From Ignavibacteria bacterium RIFOXYB12_FULL_35_14 (GTDB taxonomy: Bacteria; Bacteroidota; Ignavibacteria; Ignavibacteriales; Ignavibacteriaceae), in assembly GCA_001803045.1 (NCBI GenBank), contig MHAR01000015.1, positions 1-39,773 of the forward strand: DNA of 39,773 bases, written 5' to 3'. Within the stretch, counting starts at the first letter, position 1. Each line of letters starts with the position of its first letter. The notes beneath the pieces are model-generated. The model was not told where the DNA came from. It saw only the letters and a list, made by a program, of their open reading frames with translations, and ran no database searches. Below, in pieces: positions 32,154 to 39,773 of this stretch. Made by a program: the position numbers and the translations under genes.

Positions 32154-34069
32154 AAAATATAATTACAATAATAGTTGTTGTATCGTCACTGATCTTTGCT
32201 CAGAAGAAAGATACTTTAATGCAATACAATCTTGGTGAAATTGAAGTAACAGCGAGAAAAGGAAATCAATTAAACTCTGTTGAAATTTCTCAAAAAGAAT
32301 TTCAGATGCAGAATTCATTCAGCGCTTTTGATGCTTTGCAATTCAGTCCCGGTGTATATGCTTCGGTTTCAGGAAAGAATGAAGCCCAACTATCAATCCG
32401 TGGATTTGATCAAAGACAAATATCTGTAATGATTGATGGAGCACCTGTTTACATTCCATACGATGGCAGTTTTGATCTGAATGCAATTCAGTTAGCAGGA
32501 TTCAATAAAATATCAATTTCTAAAAACGTTTCTTCTATTCTTTACGGTCCTAATTCTATGGGAGGCAGCATAAACCTAATTTCTGAATATCCTGTTAAAA
32601 ATTTTTCTGCAAAAGTTAATTATCAGAAAGGGAGCAGCCAGAATTTAAATATAGGATTCAACGGGATTTTATCCGCGTTTTATTTTAATGCAGCTTTTGG
32701 TTACCACAAATCGAATGGCTTTGCATTGCCATCAAGTTTTTCTGCTGCCGCTAACGAAGATGGAGAAAGGCGAGAAAACAGCGGTTATGATTCTAAAGCC
32801 AGTATGCTCAAACTTGGTACAAAGATTTTTGATTTTTTAGATGTGGCTTTTGCGTATAATCATATAGATAATGAAAAGGATGTTCCGGTAAATATTTATA
32901 CAATAAATCCGCGGTATTGGAGATATAGTGATTGGAATAAATCACTTGCAAACCTGATGTTTAATTCGGTTATCTCTTCGAACTTTACTATAAGAGGAAA
33001 TATTTTTTATGACAAGTACACGAATGTGCTTGATTCTTATGATGATGCAACCTTTACAACTCAAACAAAGAAATATGCTTTCCATTCAACGTATGATGAT
33101 TACTCCTATGGCTTAAATTTATCATCCTATATTTCATCTGAAATTTTACCTTTAACAAAAATTATTTTTTTGTACAAAAGAGACTCACACAAAGAGCAGA
33201 GCAATTATGGACAGCCCTATAAAAAGTTTGAAGCTGAAATTTTTACAATTGGAGTTGAAGAAGAATTTTCAATTGTTGATAATTTTAAAATAGTAGCTGG
33301 AATCAGTTATGATAAAATGAATCCGCTCTTCGCGGAGAATTCTCTGCTTCGTCCGGCAAGTTCATCACTCCACGGAAATTTGGGATTAAACTTTAACTTA
33401 AATGAAAATTTTCTGGTGTATATGATTGCTTCTAAAAAATCCAGGTTCCCGACATTAAAAGAATTCTATTCAGAACTTCTGGGAAGCAATAAACCTAATT
33501 CTGACCTGGCTCCAGAGCAAAGTTACAACTATGAAGCAGGGGCTTCCACAGCGTTCCTTGATTTTTATGTTGCTGTTTCCTTTTTCTTCAGCGAGGTAAA
33601 GGATCTTATACAGATAGTTTCGCTCGGAGATAATATTCGCCAATATCAAAACATAAATAAGGCGGCGCTAAAAGGAACAGAAGTTGAGTTGAAATATAAA
33701 TTCTCAGTTTTTAATGCGGCACTTAACTACACATATCTTTCTGCTAAAAATATCACAGAGGATGCTGAACTTCCAAACCGTCCGGAACACGTTCTTAATT
33801 TACTACTGAATAAAAATTACGATTTTGGTTTTGAATGGAATACAGAAGCATCATTTATTTCCAACCAATATTCATTTGATTCCGATTCACGAGAATTGAA
33901 GCGACTTCCGGATTATCTTATCATTGGTTTACGAATCGCTCAAAAATTTTTTTCAGATTATAAATTTTATTTTAGGATTAATAATATCACCGATAAATAT
34001 TATGAAACCGAGTATGGTTTTCCCCAACCGGGACGAGCGTATTTTGTTGGAATCCTGGCCGAATGGTAA
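32150..34069 (+). CDS. TonB-dependent outer-membrane receptor
   Basis: A 639-residue receptor with a signal peptide (MKNIITIIVVVSSLIFAQ). A plug domain follows: LGEIEVTARKG, FSAFDALQFSPGVYASVSGKNEAQLSIRGFDQRQISVMIDGAPVY and SKNVSSILYGPNSMGGSINL. The rest is a beta barrel ending in RINNITDKYYETEYGFPQPGRAYFVGILAEW with a terminal aromatic residue. The family imports metal chelates, cobalamin, sugars and other bulky ligands with TonB energy. It is co-expressed with the riboswitch-controlled membrane proteins (ATGA overlap). The substrate is not readable from the sequence, but the leader suggests a molybdenum/tungsten complex or pterin. TonB/ExbBD are not in the window. Confidence 0.92.
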   Translation: MKNIITIIVVVSSLIFAQKKDTLMQYNLGEIEVTARKGNQLNSVEISQKEFQMQNSFSAFDALQFSPGVYASVSGKNEAQLSIRGFDQRQISVMIDGAPVYIPYDGSFDLNAIQLAGFNKISISKNVSSILYGPNSMGGSINLISEYPVKNFSAKVNYQKGSSQNLNIGFNGILSAFYFNAAFGYHKSNGFALPSSFSAAANEDGERRENSGYDSKASMLKLGTKIFDFLDVAFAYNHIDNEKDVPVNIYTINPRYWRYSDWNKSLANLMFNSVISSNFTIRGNIFYDKYTNVLDSYDDATFTTQTKKYAFHSTYDDYSYGLNLSSYISSEILPLTKIIFLYKRDSHKEQSNYGQPYKKFEAEIFTIGVEEEFSIVDNFKIVAGISYDKMNPLFAENSLLRPASSSLHGNLGLNFNLNENFLVYMIASKKSRFPTLKEFYSELLGSNKPNSDLAPEQSYNYEAGASTAFLDFYVAVSFFFSEVKDLIQIVSLGDNIRQYQNINKAALKGTEVELKYKFSVFNAALNYTYLSAKNITEDAELPNRPEHVLNLLLNKNYDFGFEWNTEASFISNQYSFDSDSRELKRLPDYLIIGLRIAQKFFSDYKFYFRINNITDKYYETEYGFPQPGRAYFVGILAEW

Positions 34070-34544
34070 AAGGATTCTAATAATTACAGGTAAGGTAAAC
34101 TCTGGTAAATCATCGAAGTTGGAGAAGATTATTCACCAACTGAACTCTGCCGGAAAGAATGTTAACGGATTCATCAGCAGAGGAATTTTTTCCGGGTCGA
34201 ATAAAACGGGTTATAACCTAGTTAATATTTCTACCGGTGCCGAATATCATTTAGCTTCAACTTCTCCTAAAAAAAATTTTAATCTTAAGCAAGGCAGCTT
34301 CTACTTCAATGAGGAAGTTTTTAATTACATATATGATAACGCAAAAGAAAATTTAACGGCGGATATAATCGCATTAGATGAAATTGGTCATCTAGAACTA
34401 CAGAACAAAGGATTCTATCCTTTCTTTAAGATTTGTCTTAAAGATTTCGAAGGAAAATTACTCATTGTTGTTCGGAACAGTTTGTTGGAAAGTGTATTAA
34501 GAAAATTTAGAATTCATAATGATAGCGTTATTGAAAAAAGTTAG
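34014..34544 (+). CDS. P-loop NTPase (THEP1 / DUF265-like)
   Basis: A P-loop protein with RILIITGKVNSGKSSKLEKIIHQL (Walker A), VNGFISRGIFSGSNKTGYNL and DIIALDEIGHLELQNKGFYP (Walker B), matching the small THEP1-type nucleoside-triphosphatases. The start is uncertain: the frame is open upstream inside the TonB gene. ATG at 34014 or TTG at 34047 are reasonable, and either overlaps the receptor by 20-55 bases, so coupling is likely. It ends with a short basic tail. Whether it energises the membrane proteins or handles the imported ligand is not known. P-loop proteins also occur in Moco pathways (MobB), which fits the riboswitch but does not prove it. Confidence 0.82.
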   Translation: MVFPNRDERILLESWPNGKRILIITGKVNSGKSSKLEKIIHQLNSAGKNVNGFISRGIFSGSNKTGYNLVNISTGAEYHLASTSPKKNFNLKQGSFYFNEEVFNYIYDNAKENLTADIIALDEIGHLELQNKGFYPFFKICLKDFEGKLLIVVRNSLLESVLRKFRIHNDSVIEKS

Positions 34545-34763
34545 CGTTTTTAATTAAGTGATGTAATTCAAATATAAAATTAGCATCCAATACTTTCATT
34601 TGATTTCACACATAGATGCTTCCCACCTTAAACTACTAATAATGAATTTCTCGCAGCATAGAATTTAATTTAATTCTTGTATTTTCAAATTGCTAAACTT
34701 ACTCTGTATTGTTAAATTGTATTTGAAAATTGAATTCAATTCTCAGAACAAAACTTTTCGGAA

Positions 34764-35234
34764 ATGAAATTATCTGACTTACTTCATAAAGACTTTATAA
34801 TTGCTGATCTTAAAAACACAGCTAAGGAAGATGTCATTAATGAACTCATCGATCTATTTAATAATGACGGCCGGGTGATTGATCTCAAGAAGGTTCGCGA
34901 TGCAGTACTTGACCGCGAAAAGATAATGTCGACCGGTGTTGGAAAAGGTTTTGCAATACCGCATGGAAAAACGAATGCTGTCAACGAGATTCTCGCAGCA
35001 TTTGGGAAGACAGAGAATCCTATTGATTATCAAGCTCTCGATAGCCAGCCGGTTCATTTAGTTTTTCTCCTTGTTGGGAAAGATAACATGGTGTCTACAC
35101 ATATAAAGCTGCTTAGTCGGATTTCCAGGATGATGAATAAAGACGAATTTAGGGAAAAGCTTATTCATGCAAAATCAAATGATGAGATTGTAGAGTTATT
35201 CAAAACCGAAGAACAGAATTATTTCGATGTCTAA
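34764..35234 (+). CDS. PTS EIIA domain protein (PtsN / fructose-type)
   Basis: A 156-residue soluble protein with the EIIA-fructose/Ntr fold: LLHKDFIIADLKNTAKEDVINELIDLF, VRDAVLDREKIMSTGVGKGFAIPHGKT with the phospho-accepting H67, VHLVFLLVGKDNMVSTHIKLLSRISRMM and a C-terminal EIVELF. No EIIB or EIIC is present, so it is more likely a regulatory PtsN-type protein than part of a sugar transporter. It starts 219 bases after the NTPase gene; that gap shows no recognisable feature. hisS follows 49 bases downstream. Confidence 0.9.
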   Translation: MKLSDLLHKDFIIADLKNTAKEDVINELIDLFNNDGRVIDLKKVRDAVLDREKIMSTGVGKGFAIPHGKTNAVNEILAAFGKTENPIDYQALDSQPVHLVFLLVGKDNMVSTHIKLLSRISRMMNKDEFREKLIHAKSNDEIVELFKTEEQNYFDV

Positions 35235-35283
35235 GTTTTTCAAAAAAATCCATCCAACATTTTCTTTTATCTAAATACCTCAA

Positions 35284-36534
35284 ATGATTAAAGCTGTAAC
35301 CGGAACAAAAGATATTCTTCCATCCGATATTCCTAAGTGGAAACATTTAGAGTCCGTTGTTCAGACTATCTTTAAAAATTTTAATTACTCGGAAATAAGA
35401 ACACCTATTTTCGAGGAGACAGTTTTATTTGCCCGCGGGATTGGAGAAGAAACCGACATTGTCGGAAAAGAAATGTACACTTTTCTTGATAAAGGGCAGA
35501 CGAGCATAACCTTAAAACCTGAAATGACAGCTTCAGTGGTTAGAGCTTTCATCGAGCATTCGTTGGCAAGCAAGCAGCCGCTTTATAAACTGTATTATAT
35601 CTCGCCAATGTTCAGGCAAGAAAGACCACAGGCAGGACGGCTTCGCCAGTTCCATCAATTTGGTGTCGAGGCAATTGGTAGCGAATCGCCAATTCTTGAT
35701 GCAGAAATTATTCAAATTGCATATGATATTTTGAGAAGATTAGGATTGAAAGATTTGCTCGTGAAAATTAATTCTCTCGGTATTCCCGAATCCAGAGAAA
35801 ACTATAAAAAAGAATTAAGACATTTTTTGAATGATAAAAAAAATAAACTATCTGAAGACAGCCAAAAAAGATTTGATACTAACATTCTAAGAGTATTTGA
35901 CAGCAAGATTGAAACCGATCAAGAATTATTAAAAGGCGCTCCCATACTTTTGGATTATCTAGATGAGGAAAGTAAAATATATTTTAATATTGTTAGAAAT
36001 ATTTTACGCGAAGCAGATATTCCTTTTGAAATTGATACAAAGTTGGTTCGTGGCCTGGATTACTACGCAAAAACTACGTTTGAAATAATCAGCGGGAAAG
36101 TTGGTTCACAGAATGCTCTCTGCGGAGGCGGAAGATACGACTTATTAGCTGAACAGTTGGAAGGAAAGCCGACTCCTGGTGTTGGGTTTGCCGCCGGTAT
36201 CGAGAGAATTCTATTAGCATGTGAGAATGAAAAAACGTTAAGTCTGCCCGAAGAGAAATTAGATTTTTATATTGTTACTGTTGGAGAAAATCTAATTGAG
36301 AAAGTTTACAACGCGGCATCAATTCTGCGGAGAAGAAATTTTTCGGTTGAGTTTGATTACTTAGACCGAAGCGCTAAAGCACAGATGCGGGAGGCAAACA
36401 AGCTTAATGCCCGCTTTGTAATATTTTTTGGCGGTGATGAATATTCAAATGGATATTTCTCCTTGAAGAACATGCAAACAGGTGAACAGAAGCAATTTCC
36501 GCTTGAAGATTTAAAAACTATTGTTATAGAATAA
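35284..36534 (+). CDS. hisS: Histidyl-tRNA synthetase
   Basis: HisS charges tRNA-His in translation. The 416-residue class II synthetase has motif 1 (ETVLFARGIGEETDIVGKEMYTF region), motif 2 (YYISPMFRQERPQAGRLRQFHQFGVEAIGS), the HisRS-specific RGLDYYAKTTFE and the Gly-rich GGGRYDLLAEQL motif 3 region, then the anticodon-binding domain (FYIVTVGENLIEKVYNAASILRRRNFSVEFDY). Length is normal. It overlaps no neighbour; the hypothetical gene starts 6 bases after its stop. Confidence 0.98.
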   Translation: MIKAVTGTKDILPSDIPKWKHLESVVQTIFKNFNYSEIRTPIFEETVLFARGIGEETDIVGKEMYTFLDKGQTSITLKPEMTASVVRAFIEHSLASKQPLYKLYYISPMFRQERPQAGRLRQFHQFGVEAIGSESPILDAEIIQIAYDILRRLGLKDLLVKINSLGIPESRENYKKELRHFLNDKKNKLSEDSQKRFDTNILRVFDSKIETDQELLKGAPILLDYLDEESKIYFNIVRNILREADIPFEIDTKLVRGLDYYAKTTFEIISGKVGSQNALCGGGRYDLLAEQLEGKPTPGVGFAAGIERILLACENEKTLSLPEEKLDFYIVTVGENLIEKVYNAASILRRRNFSVEFDYLDRSAKAQMREANKLNARFVIFFGGDEYSNGYFSLKNMQTGEQKQFPLEDLKTIVIE

Positions 36535-36540
36535 TTGCTC

Positions 36541-37050
36541 ATGCCGCTAAAAAAACCAAAAACAGTTCCAAAGATTGCTAAAGCAAGAAAGGTAACGATT
36601 GATAAGCTTAAAGAAGCTGTTCCGAATAAAAGGGAATCGGAGATTGAATACAATTGTAAAATTGCGTTCAAGTTCAATCCAGTAAAAAAAGTTCAGCAGT
36701 ATTTATTCGCGCTGGAAACAGAAAAGCTTTTTTCCAGTATGAAATACGGAATTACAACAGAATCAAAAAAAGATAAAAAGGTGATTGACATAAGTATTTT
36801 GGGATTAACTCCAAGCCAGGCGTATCTTATTGAACCAGGTCCGGCTAAGAGCGAAGTTTTTTTTGAGGATCTTTATGGAGAATATACGGTTAACATTATC
36901 AAGAAAGACGGAAGCATAAATAGTGCTATAGTTGATTTTAACTTGTTCAAAAAAGATATTAAGTTGTTGAAAGAATTTTTACCCCCTAAAAAAAATAACA
37001 GAAAATTTTGTACATTCTCTGTTGATCAAAGAAATTTCGCATTTGAATAA
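36541..37050 (+). CDS. Hypothetical protein, Lys-rich N-terminus
   Basis: A 169-residue protein starting at ATG 36541, 6 bases after hisS; the frame also begins with TTG at 36535. The first 30 residues are basic (PLKKPKTVPKIAKARKV), with no signal peptide or membrane helix. The body alternates charged and hydrophobic stretches (YNCKIAFKFNPVKKVQQYLFALETEKLFSS, DISILGLTPSQAYLIEPGP, EYTVNIIKKDGSINSAIVDFNLF), suggesting a compact beta-rich fold. I recognise no family. Its tight position between hisS and lgt suggests an operon, but gives no function. Confidence 0.8.
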   Translation: MPLKKPKTVPKIAKARKVTIDKLKEAVPNKRESEIEYNCKIAFKFNPVKKVQQYLFALETEKLFSSMKYGITTESKKDKKVIDISILGLTPSQAYLIEPGPAKSEVFFEDLYGEYTVNIIKKDGSINSAIVDFNLFKKDIKLLKEFLPPKKNNRKFCTFSVDQRNFAFE

Positions 37051-37059
37051 AGGTTAAAG

Positions 37060-37914
37060 ATGTATCCGGAATTATTTAAAATAGGTCCGTTCACAGTTTA
37101 CAGCTATGGTTTAATGCTTGGAATTGCCTTCATTATTGCAAGCTACATCCTCACTAAGGAAGTTGAAAGAAGAAAGTTAAATCCGAACGTTGCAACGGAA
37201 GTAACTCTGTTAGCAATAATATTTGGAATTATCGGCGCAAAGCTTTTTCATCTTTTTGAAAATTGGGAATCGTTTATGAATAATCCAATTGGAATGGCTT
37301 TTTCTCCCGGAGGATTAACTTTTCATGGTGGGCTACTTTTAGTAATTATTGTTGTATGGATGTATGCACGCAGAAAAAAAATTCCCTTCTTAACACTTGC
37401 TGATCTTGCAGCCCCATCTTTAGGATTAGCTTACGGCATCGGGAGAATTGGCTGTCACTTTGCCGGTGATGGTGATTATGGAATTCCAACCGATCTTCCT
37501 TGGGGAACAAATTATGAAAACGGTACCGTTCCGCCGTCAGTAATGTTCAGAGGAAGTGAAATTGCTGAAAGTTTTCCAGGCGGTGTTGTACCCGATAACA
37601 CGCCTCTTCATCCAACTCCAATTTATGAATTTCTTATCATGTTGATTATTTTTTTTATACTCTGGAAATTCAGAAAGAAAGAATGGCCTGATGGAAAACT
37701 ATTCACAATTTATTTAATGCTTGCCGGTTTAGAAAGACTAATGATTGAGTTCATTCGTTTAAATCCCAAACTTCTCTTTGGACTCTCAGAAGCTCAACTT
37801 ATTTCGATCATTTTGATTGCTGCTGGAATTATCGGCTACTATTACTTCACCAAGAAAAAAGCTCTAAAAAGGTATAATTCTCCGCCGTTTATTAAAATTG
37901 AAACTAAAAAGTAG
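37060..37914 (+). CDS. lgt: Prolipoprotein diacylglyceryl transferase
   Basis: Lgt transfers diacylglycerol from phosphatidylglycerol to the Cys of prolipoproteins at the inner membrane. At 284 residues with about seven helices, it shows YSYGLMLGIAFIIASY, FSPGGLTFHGGLLLVI, the catalytic-region GRIGCHFAGDGDYG, TPIYEFLIM and LERLMIEFIRLNP. The start, MYPELFKIGPFTVYSYG, is typical of Bacteroidetes/Chlorobi-type Lgt. The RlmB-type gene follows 13 bases downstream. Confidence 0.96.
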   Translation: MYPELFKIGPFTVYSYGLMLGIAFIIASYILTKEVERRKLNPNVATEVTLLAIIFGIIGAKLFHLFENWESFMNNPIGMAFSPGGLTFHGGLLLVIIVVWMYARRKKIPFLTLADLAAPSLGLAYGIGRIGCHFAGDGDYGIPTDLPWGTNYENGTVPPSVMFRGSEIAESFPGGVVPDNTPLHPTPIYEFLIMLIIFFILWKFRKKEWPDGKLFTIYLMLAGLERLMIEFIRLNPKLLFGLSEAQLISIILIAAGIIGYYYFTKKKALKRYNSPPFIKIETKK

Positions 37915-37927
37915 TTAAAAAACTAGC

Positions 37928-38656
37928 ATGGCTCTAATTATTGGAAGAAAGCCTGTACTAGAAGCGATAAATTCGGGAGAAGAATTAGAGCAAGTTTATA
38001 TTCTGCATGGTCAACACGGCGGGATAATAGATGCAATACGAATTGCATCCAAGAAAAAAGGAATCCGTTGCGGTGAAATTTCAAGCGATAAGTTCAGACA
38101 GATAACAACCAATCCAAATGCTCAAGGTGTTGCTGCTCGAAAGACTTCGCAAAAATATTTTACCTTTCAAGAAATTATCCATTCATCTAAAGAAAAAAAA
38201 TATCCGCTTATATTAATTTTAGATTCAATTCAAGATACACATAACCTTGGAGCAATTTTACGCACAGCAGAATGTACCGGTGTTGATGGAGTTCTTTTAA
38301 CAAAACATAACAGTGCACCGATAAACGAGACAGTCGTAAAAACCTCTACAGGTGCTACCGAACATTTAAAAATTTGTCTGGTAGACAATCTTGTGAATGC
38401 AATAAAAGAATTAAAGGAAAACGGGTTTTGGATTTTCGGTGCTTCACTTTCAAATGCTAAAGATTATAATACATTGGACTACAAACTTCCTGTTGCCATT
38501 ATTCTTGGAAATGAGGAAAAAGGAATTCGAAAGCTTGTAGCAGAAAATTGCGATTTCCTTGTCAAAATTCCCATGATGGGAAAAATTCAATCCTTAAATG
38601 TCTCAGTTTCAGCCGGTATTCTATTGTTTGAAGTGCTGCGGCAGCGTTCTGATTAA
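37928..38656 (+). CDS. rlmB: SpoU-family 23S rRNA 2'-O-ribose methyltransferase (RlmB-like)
   Basis: A 242-residue SPOUT-fold methyltransferase. The N-terminal substrate-binding domain (IIGRKPVLEAINSGEELEQVYILHG, ITTNPNAQGVAARKTSQ) is that of RlmB, which methylates G2251 of 23S rRNA. The SpoU motifs are LILDSIQDTHNLGAILRTAECTGVDGVLL, VAIILGNEEKGI and IPMMGKIQSLNVSVSAGILLFEVLRQR. The start is ATG at 37928, 13 bases after lgt. The RlmB name rests on the domain layout; another SpoU target is possible. Confidence 0.9.
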   Translation: MALIIGRKPVLEAINSGEELEQVYILHGQHGGIIDAIRIASKKKGIRCGEISSDKFRQITTNPNAQGVAARKTSQKYFTFQEIIHSSKEKKYPLILILDSIQDTHNLGAILRTAECTGVDGVLLTKHNSAPINETVVKTSTGATEHLKICLVDNLVNAIKELKENGFWIFGASLSNAKDYNTLDYKLPVAIILGNEEKGIRKLVAENCDFLVKIPMMGKIQSLNVSVSAGILLFEVLRQRSD

Positions 38657-38717
38657 AGAATCTCATTGATATTCCCTTAAAAAAGCATTATAATTCATTA
38701 GATTTTTGGGGGACCTA

Positions 38718-39557
38718 ATGAAAAAGAAAATATTTTTCTTGTTTGCGGTTCTTACCTTACCAGGATCGCCTCAAACCGGCGACATTGATACCTTATACTA
38801 TCTCCACGATACTTCACACTTCATTCCTAATTATGCAATTGCTGCAGAAGTTTTTAATATACACACAAGATTTTATCCACAACAACCTTGGCCAGCATAT
38901 AGAATATTAGAATTGCATTTGATGCTTCGACCAAATAAGATTGGCGATACTATACAAAGCATTTCATTTTATAAAGATACACTTCTACAGTTAATTTTCA
39001 CGAAAACTATTAACGCTGTGCTTGATAGCAGTAATGTTTTTCCAAACTGGTTCAAAATTATCTTTGATGATCAGACACCAATAACTGGAGTGATAGAAGT
39101 GCCAACTTGGTGGGGAGAATTATGTGAAGTTGATCCGCTTCAAGTCAGCGGAAATACAATCGGATTTTTTGATGGCTCGCAATCATGGGGAATCTTTCAC
39201 GACTTACCTGTAAAGTTCATCATTCAGCAAATACCTGTAGGTGTAAAGGAAAATGAATTGCATGATTTCAATTTCAAGCTTGAACAAAACTACCCCAATC
39301 CATTCAACCCAAGCACGAAAATCAGGTACACTATTCCCCTCTTGGGAGGGGCGAGGGGTGGGTCAGTTACGCTTAAAGTTTATGATGTTCTTGGAAATGA
39401 AGTTGCTACTTTAGTTGATGAATACAAACCAGCGGGAAGTTATGAGGTCGAATTTCAGTCCGCAGTAGGCAATAAGCAGTTGGCAAGTGGAATTTATTTT
39501 TATCAGTTGAAAGCTGGAAATTTTATTGAAACTAAGAAGATGCTTTATTTAAAGTAG
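38718..39557 (+). CDS. Secreted protein with type IX secretion C-terminal sorting domain
   Basis: A 279-residue protein starting at ATG 38718, behind GGGGGACC. The N-terminus MKKKIFFLFAVLTLPGSPQTG looks like a signal peptide. The N-terminal ~185 residues are not recognised (aromatic-rich, extracellular-looking). The C-terminus has the type A T9SS sorting pattern: NFKLEQNYPNPFNPSTKIRYTIP, VTLKVYDVLGNEVATLVDEYKPAGSYEVEF, ASGIYFYQLKAGNFIETKKMLYLK. It is therefore exported through the outer membrane and attached or released. Within the sorting domain the stretch LLGGARGG interrupts the usual IRYTIP-(x)-VTLKVYD spacing and is encoded by a GC-rich hairpin sequence. Confidence 0.88.
   Translation: MKKKIFFLFAVLTLPGSPQTGDIDTLYYLHDTSHFIPNYAIAAEVFNIHTRFYPQQPWPAYRILELHLMLRPNKIGDTIQSISFYKDTLLQLIFTKTINAVLDSSNVFPNWFKIIFDDQTPITGVIEVPTWWGELCEVDPLQVSGNTIGFFDGSQSWGIFHDLPVKFIIQQIPVGVKENELHDFNFKLEQNYPNPFNPSTKIRYTIPLLGGARGGSVTLKVYDVLGNEVATLVDEYKPAGSYEVEFQSAVGNKQLASGIYFYQLKAGNFIETKKMLYLK
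39333..39363. repeat. GC-rich hairpin insertion inside the T9SS sorting domain
   Basis: CCCCTC (39336-39341) pairs with GAGGGG (39346-39351), and a second GAGGGG follows at 39353-39358. The insert adds LLGGARGG in frame. Its base composition is far from the AT-rich gene around it, suggesting a small palindromic element inserted into the coding sequence. Confidence 0.5.
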
Positions 39558-39581
39558 TATCAACAATTTTAAAGGTGAACT

Positions 39582-39773
39582 ATGAAAAGGTTATTTTCCT
39601 TAGTGTGGCTTTTACTGTTCAGTTTATTTCTATCAGCCCAAGACTTTCAGTATTTGGGTCTTGCCAATAAAAATATCACTTCATTAAAAATTGGTGAAGG
39701 TATAATTGCTGTCGGCACAAACTACAATGGTGTCTATTGGCATCAGCTTTACAACATTACTGATTCTACGTGG
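39582..39773 (+). CDS. Secreted protein, partial (runs off the window)
   Basis: A reading frame starting at ATG 39582, 11 bases from AAAGGTGA, and open to the end of the window (64 codons). The N-terminus MKRLFSLVWLLLFSLFLSAQ is a signal peptide cut after Ala-Gln, like the other exported proteins here. It continues with FQYLGLANKNITSLKIGEGIIAVGTNYNGVYW, a pattern seen in beta-propeller repeats. It lies 24 bases after the T9SS protein gene, so the two may be co-transcribed. The rest of the protein is outside the window. Confidence 0.8.
   Translation, partial: MKRLFSLVWLLLFSLFLSAQDFQYLGLANKNITSLKIGEGIIAVGTNYNGVYWHQLYNITDSTW

Noticed and set aside
34545-34763. Possible small gene or RNA before the PTS EIIA gene
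   Set aside because: No convincing frame or stable structure; treated as plain intergenic sequence.
1-39773. CRISPR array, prophage, integrase, tRNA or rRNA genes
   Set aside because: No regularly spaced direct repeats, phage or integrase proteins, or recognisable tRNA/rRNA sequence were found by reading the window.

Overview
The window is AT-rich, densely packed and almost entirely plus-strand. A protein near the right end carries a type IX secretion C-terminal sorting domain (NYPNPFNP...VYDVLGNEV), and the gene content combines Nar, Nap, an octaheme cytochrome and TonB receptors. Together these point to a Gram-negative member of the Bacteroidetes/Chlorobi/Ignavibacteria group, most likely an Ignavibacteria-type facultative anaerobe. 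That placement is inference; no rRNA gene is present.

Layout. (1) 1-9953: membrane nitrate reductase operon narH-narJ-narI, preceded by a four-helix-bundle gene bracketed by inverted repeats; narG is not in the window and probably lies just upstream. Then come two NarK-type transporters, a DoxX-like protein, an RIC iron-sulfur repair protein, a radical SAM protein and a hemerythrin-like protein. (2) 9954-15172: a Moco-type riboswitch with terminator, then a molybdenum cofactor operon (CMD-like protein, single CHR-domain transporter, moaA, moaC, MOSC protein, moeA, mobA), with two palindromic repeat elements around the MOSC gene. (3) 15427-21273: an Rrf2/NsrR-like regulator, a NapH-like Fe-S membrane protein, then a Rieske / cytochrome b / octaheme HAO-like cytochrome module and a small membrane protein. 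(4) 21287-24543: a frameshifted second mobA on the minus strand and an NtrB/NtrC-type two-component system. (5) 24709-30802: a porin-like protein and a periplasmic nitrate reductase operon napM-napA-napD-napG-napH-tatA. (6) 30831-34544: a second Moco-type riboswitch with terminator, then a tightly overlapping operon of two membrane proteins, a TonB-dependent receptor and a P-loop NTPase. (7) 34764-39773: housekeeping and hypothetical genes (PTS EIIA, hisS, a hypothetical, lgt, a SpoU rRNA methyltransferase), then secreted proteins.

How it fits together. Nar and Nap both need molybdopterin cofactor. The window holds the enzymes, the cofactor pathway, nitrate/nitrite transport, probable NO and nitrosative-stress functions (RIC, hemerythrin, NsrR-like Rrf2) and an electron route from quinol through a Rieske/cytochrome b complex to an octaheme cytochrome. 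Two leaders of the same riboswitch type, one before the cofactor operon and one before the TonB/membrane-protein operon, suggest that the second operon imports molybdenum/tungsten or a pterin cofactor precursor. This is the most interesting candidate here. Matched sigma-54-like promoters with similar inverted repeats at nearly the same distance lie before both the Rieske and nap operons, suggesting joint control by the NtrC-family regulator encoded between them.
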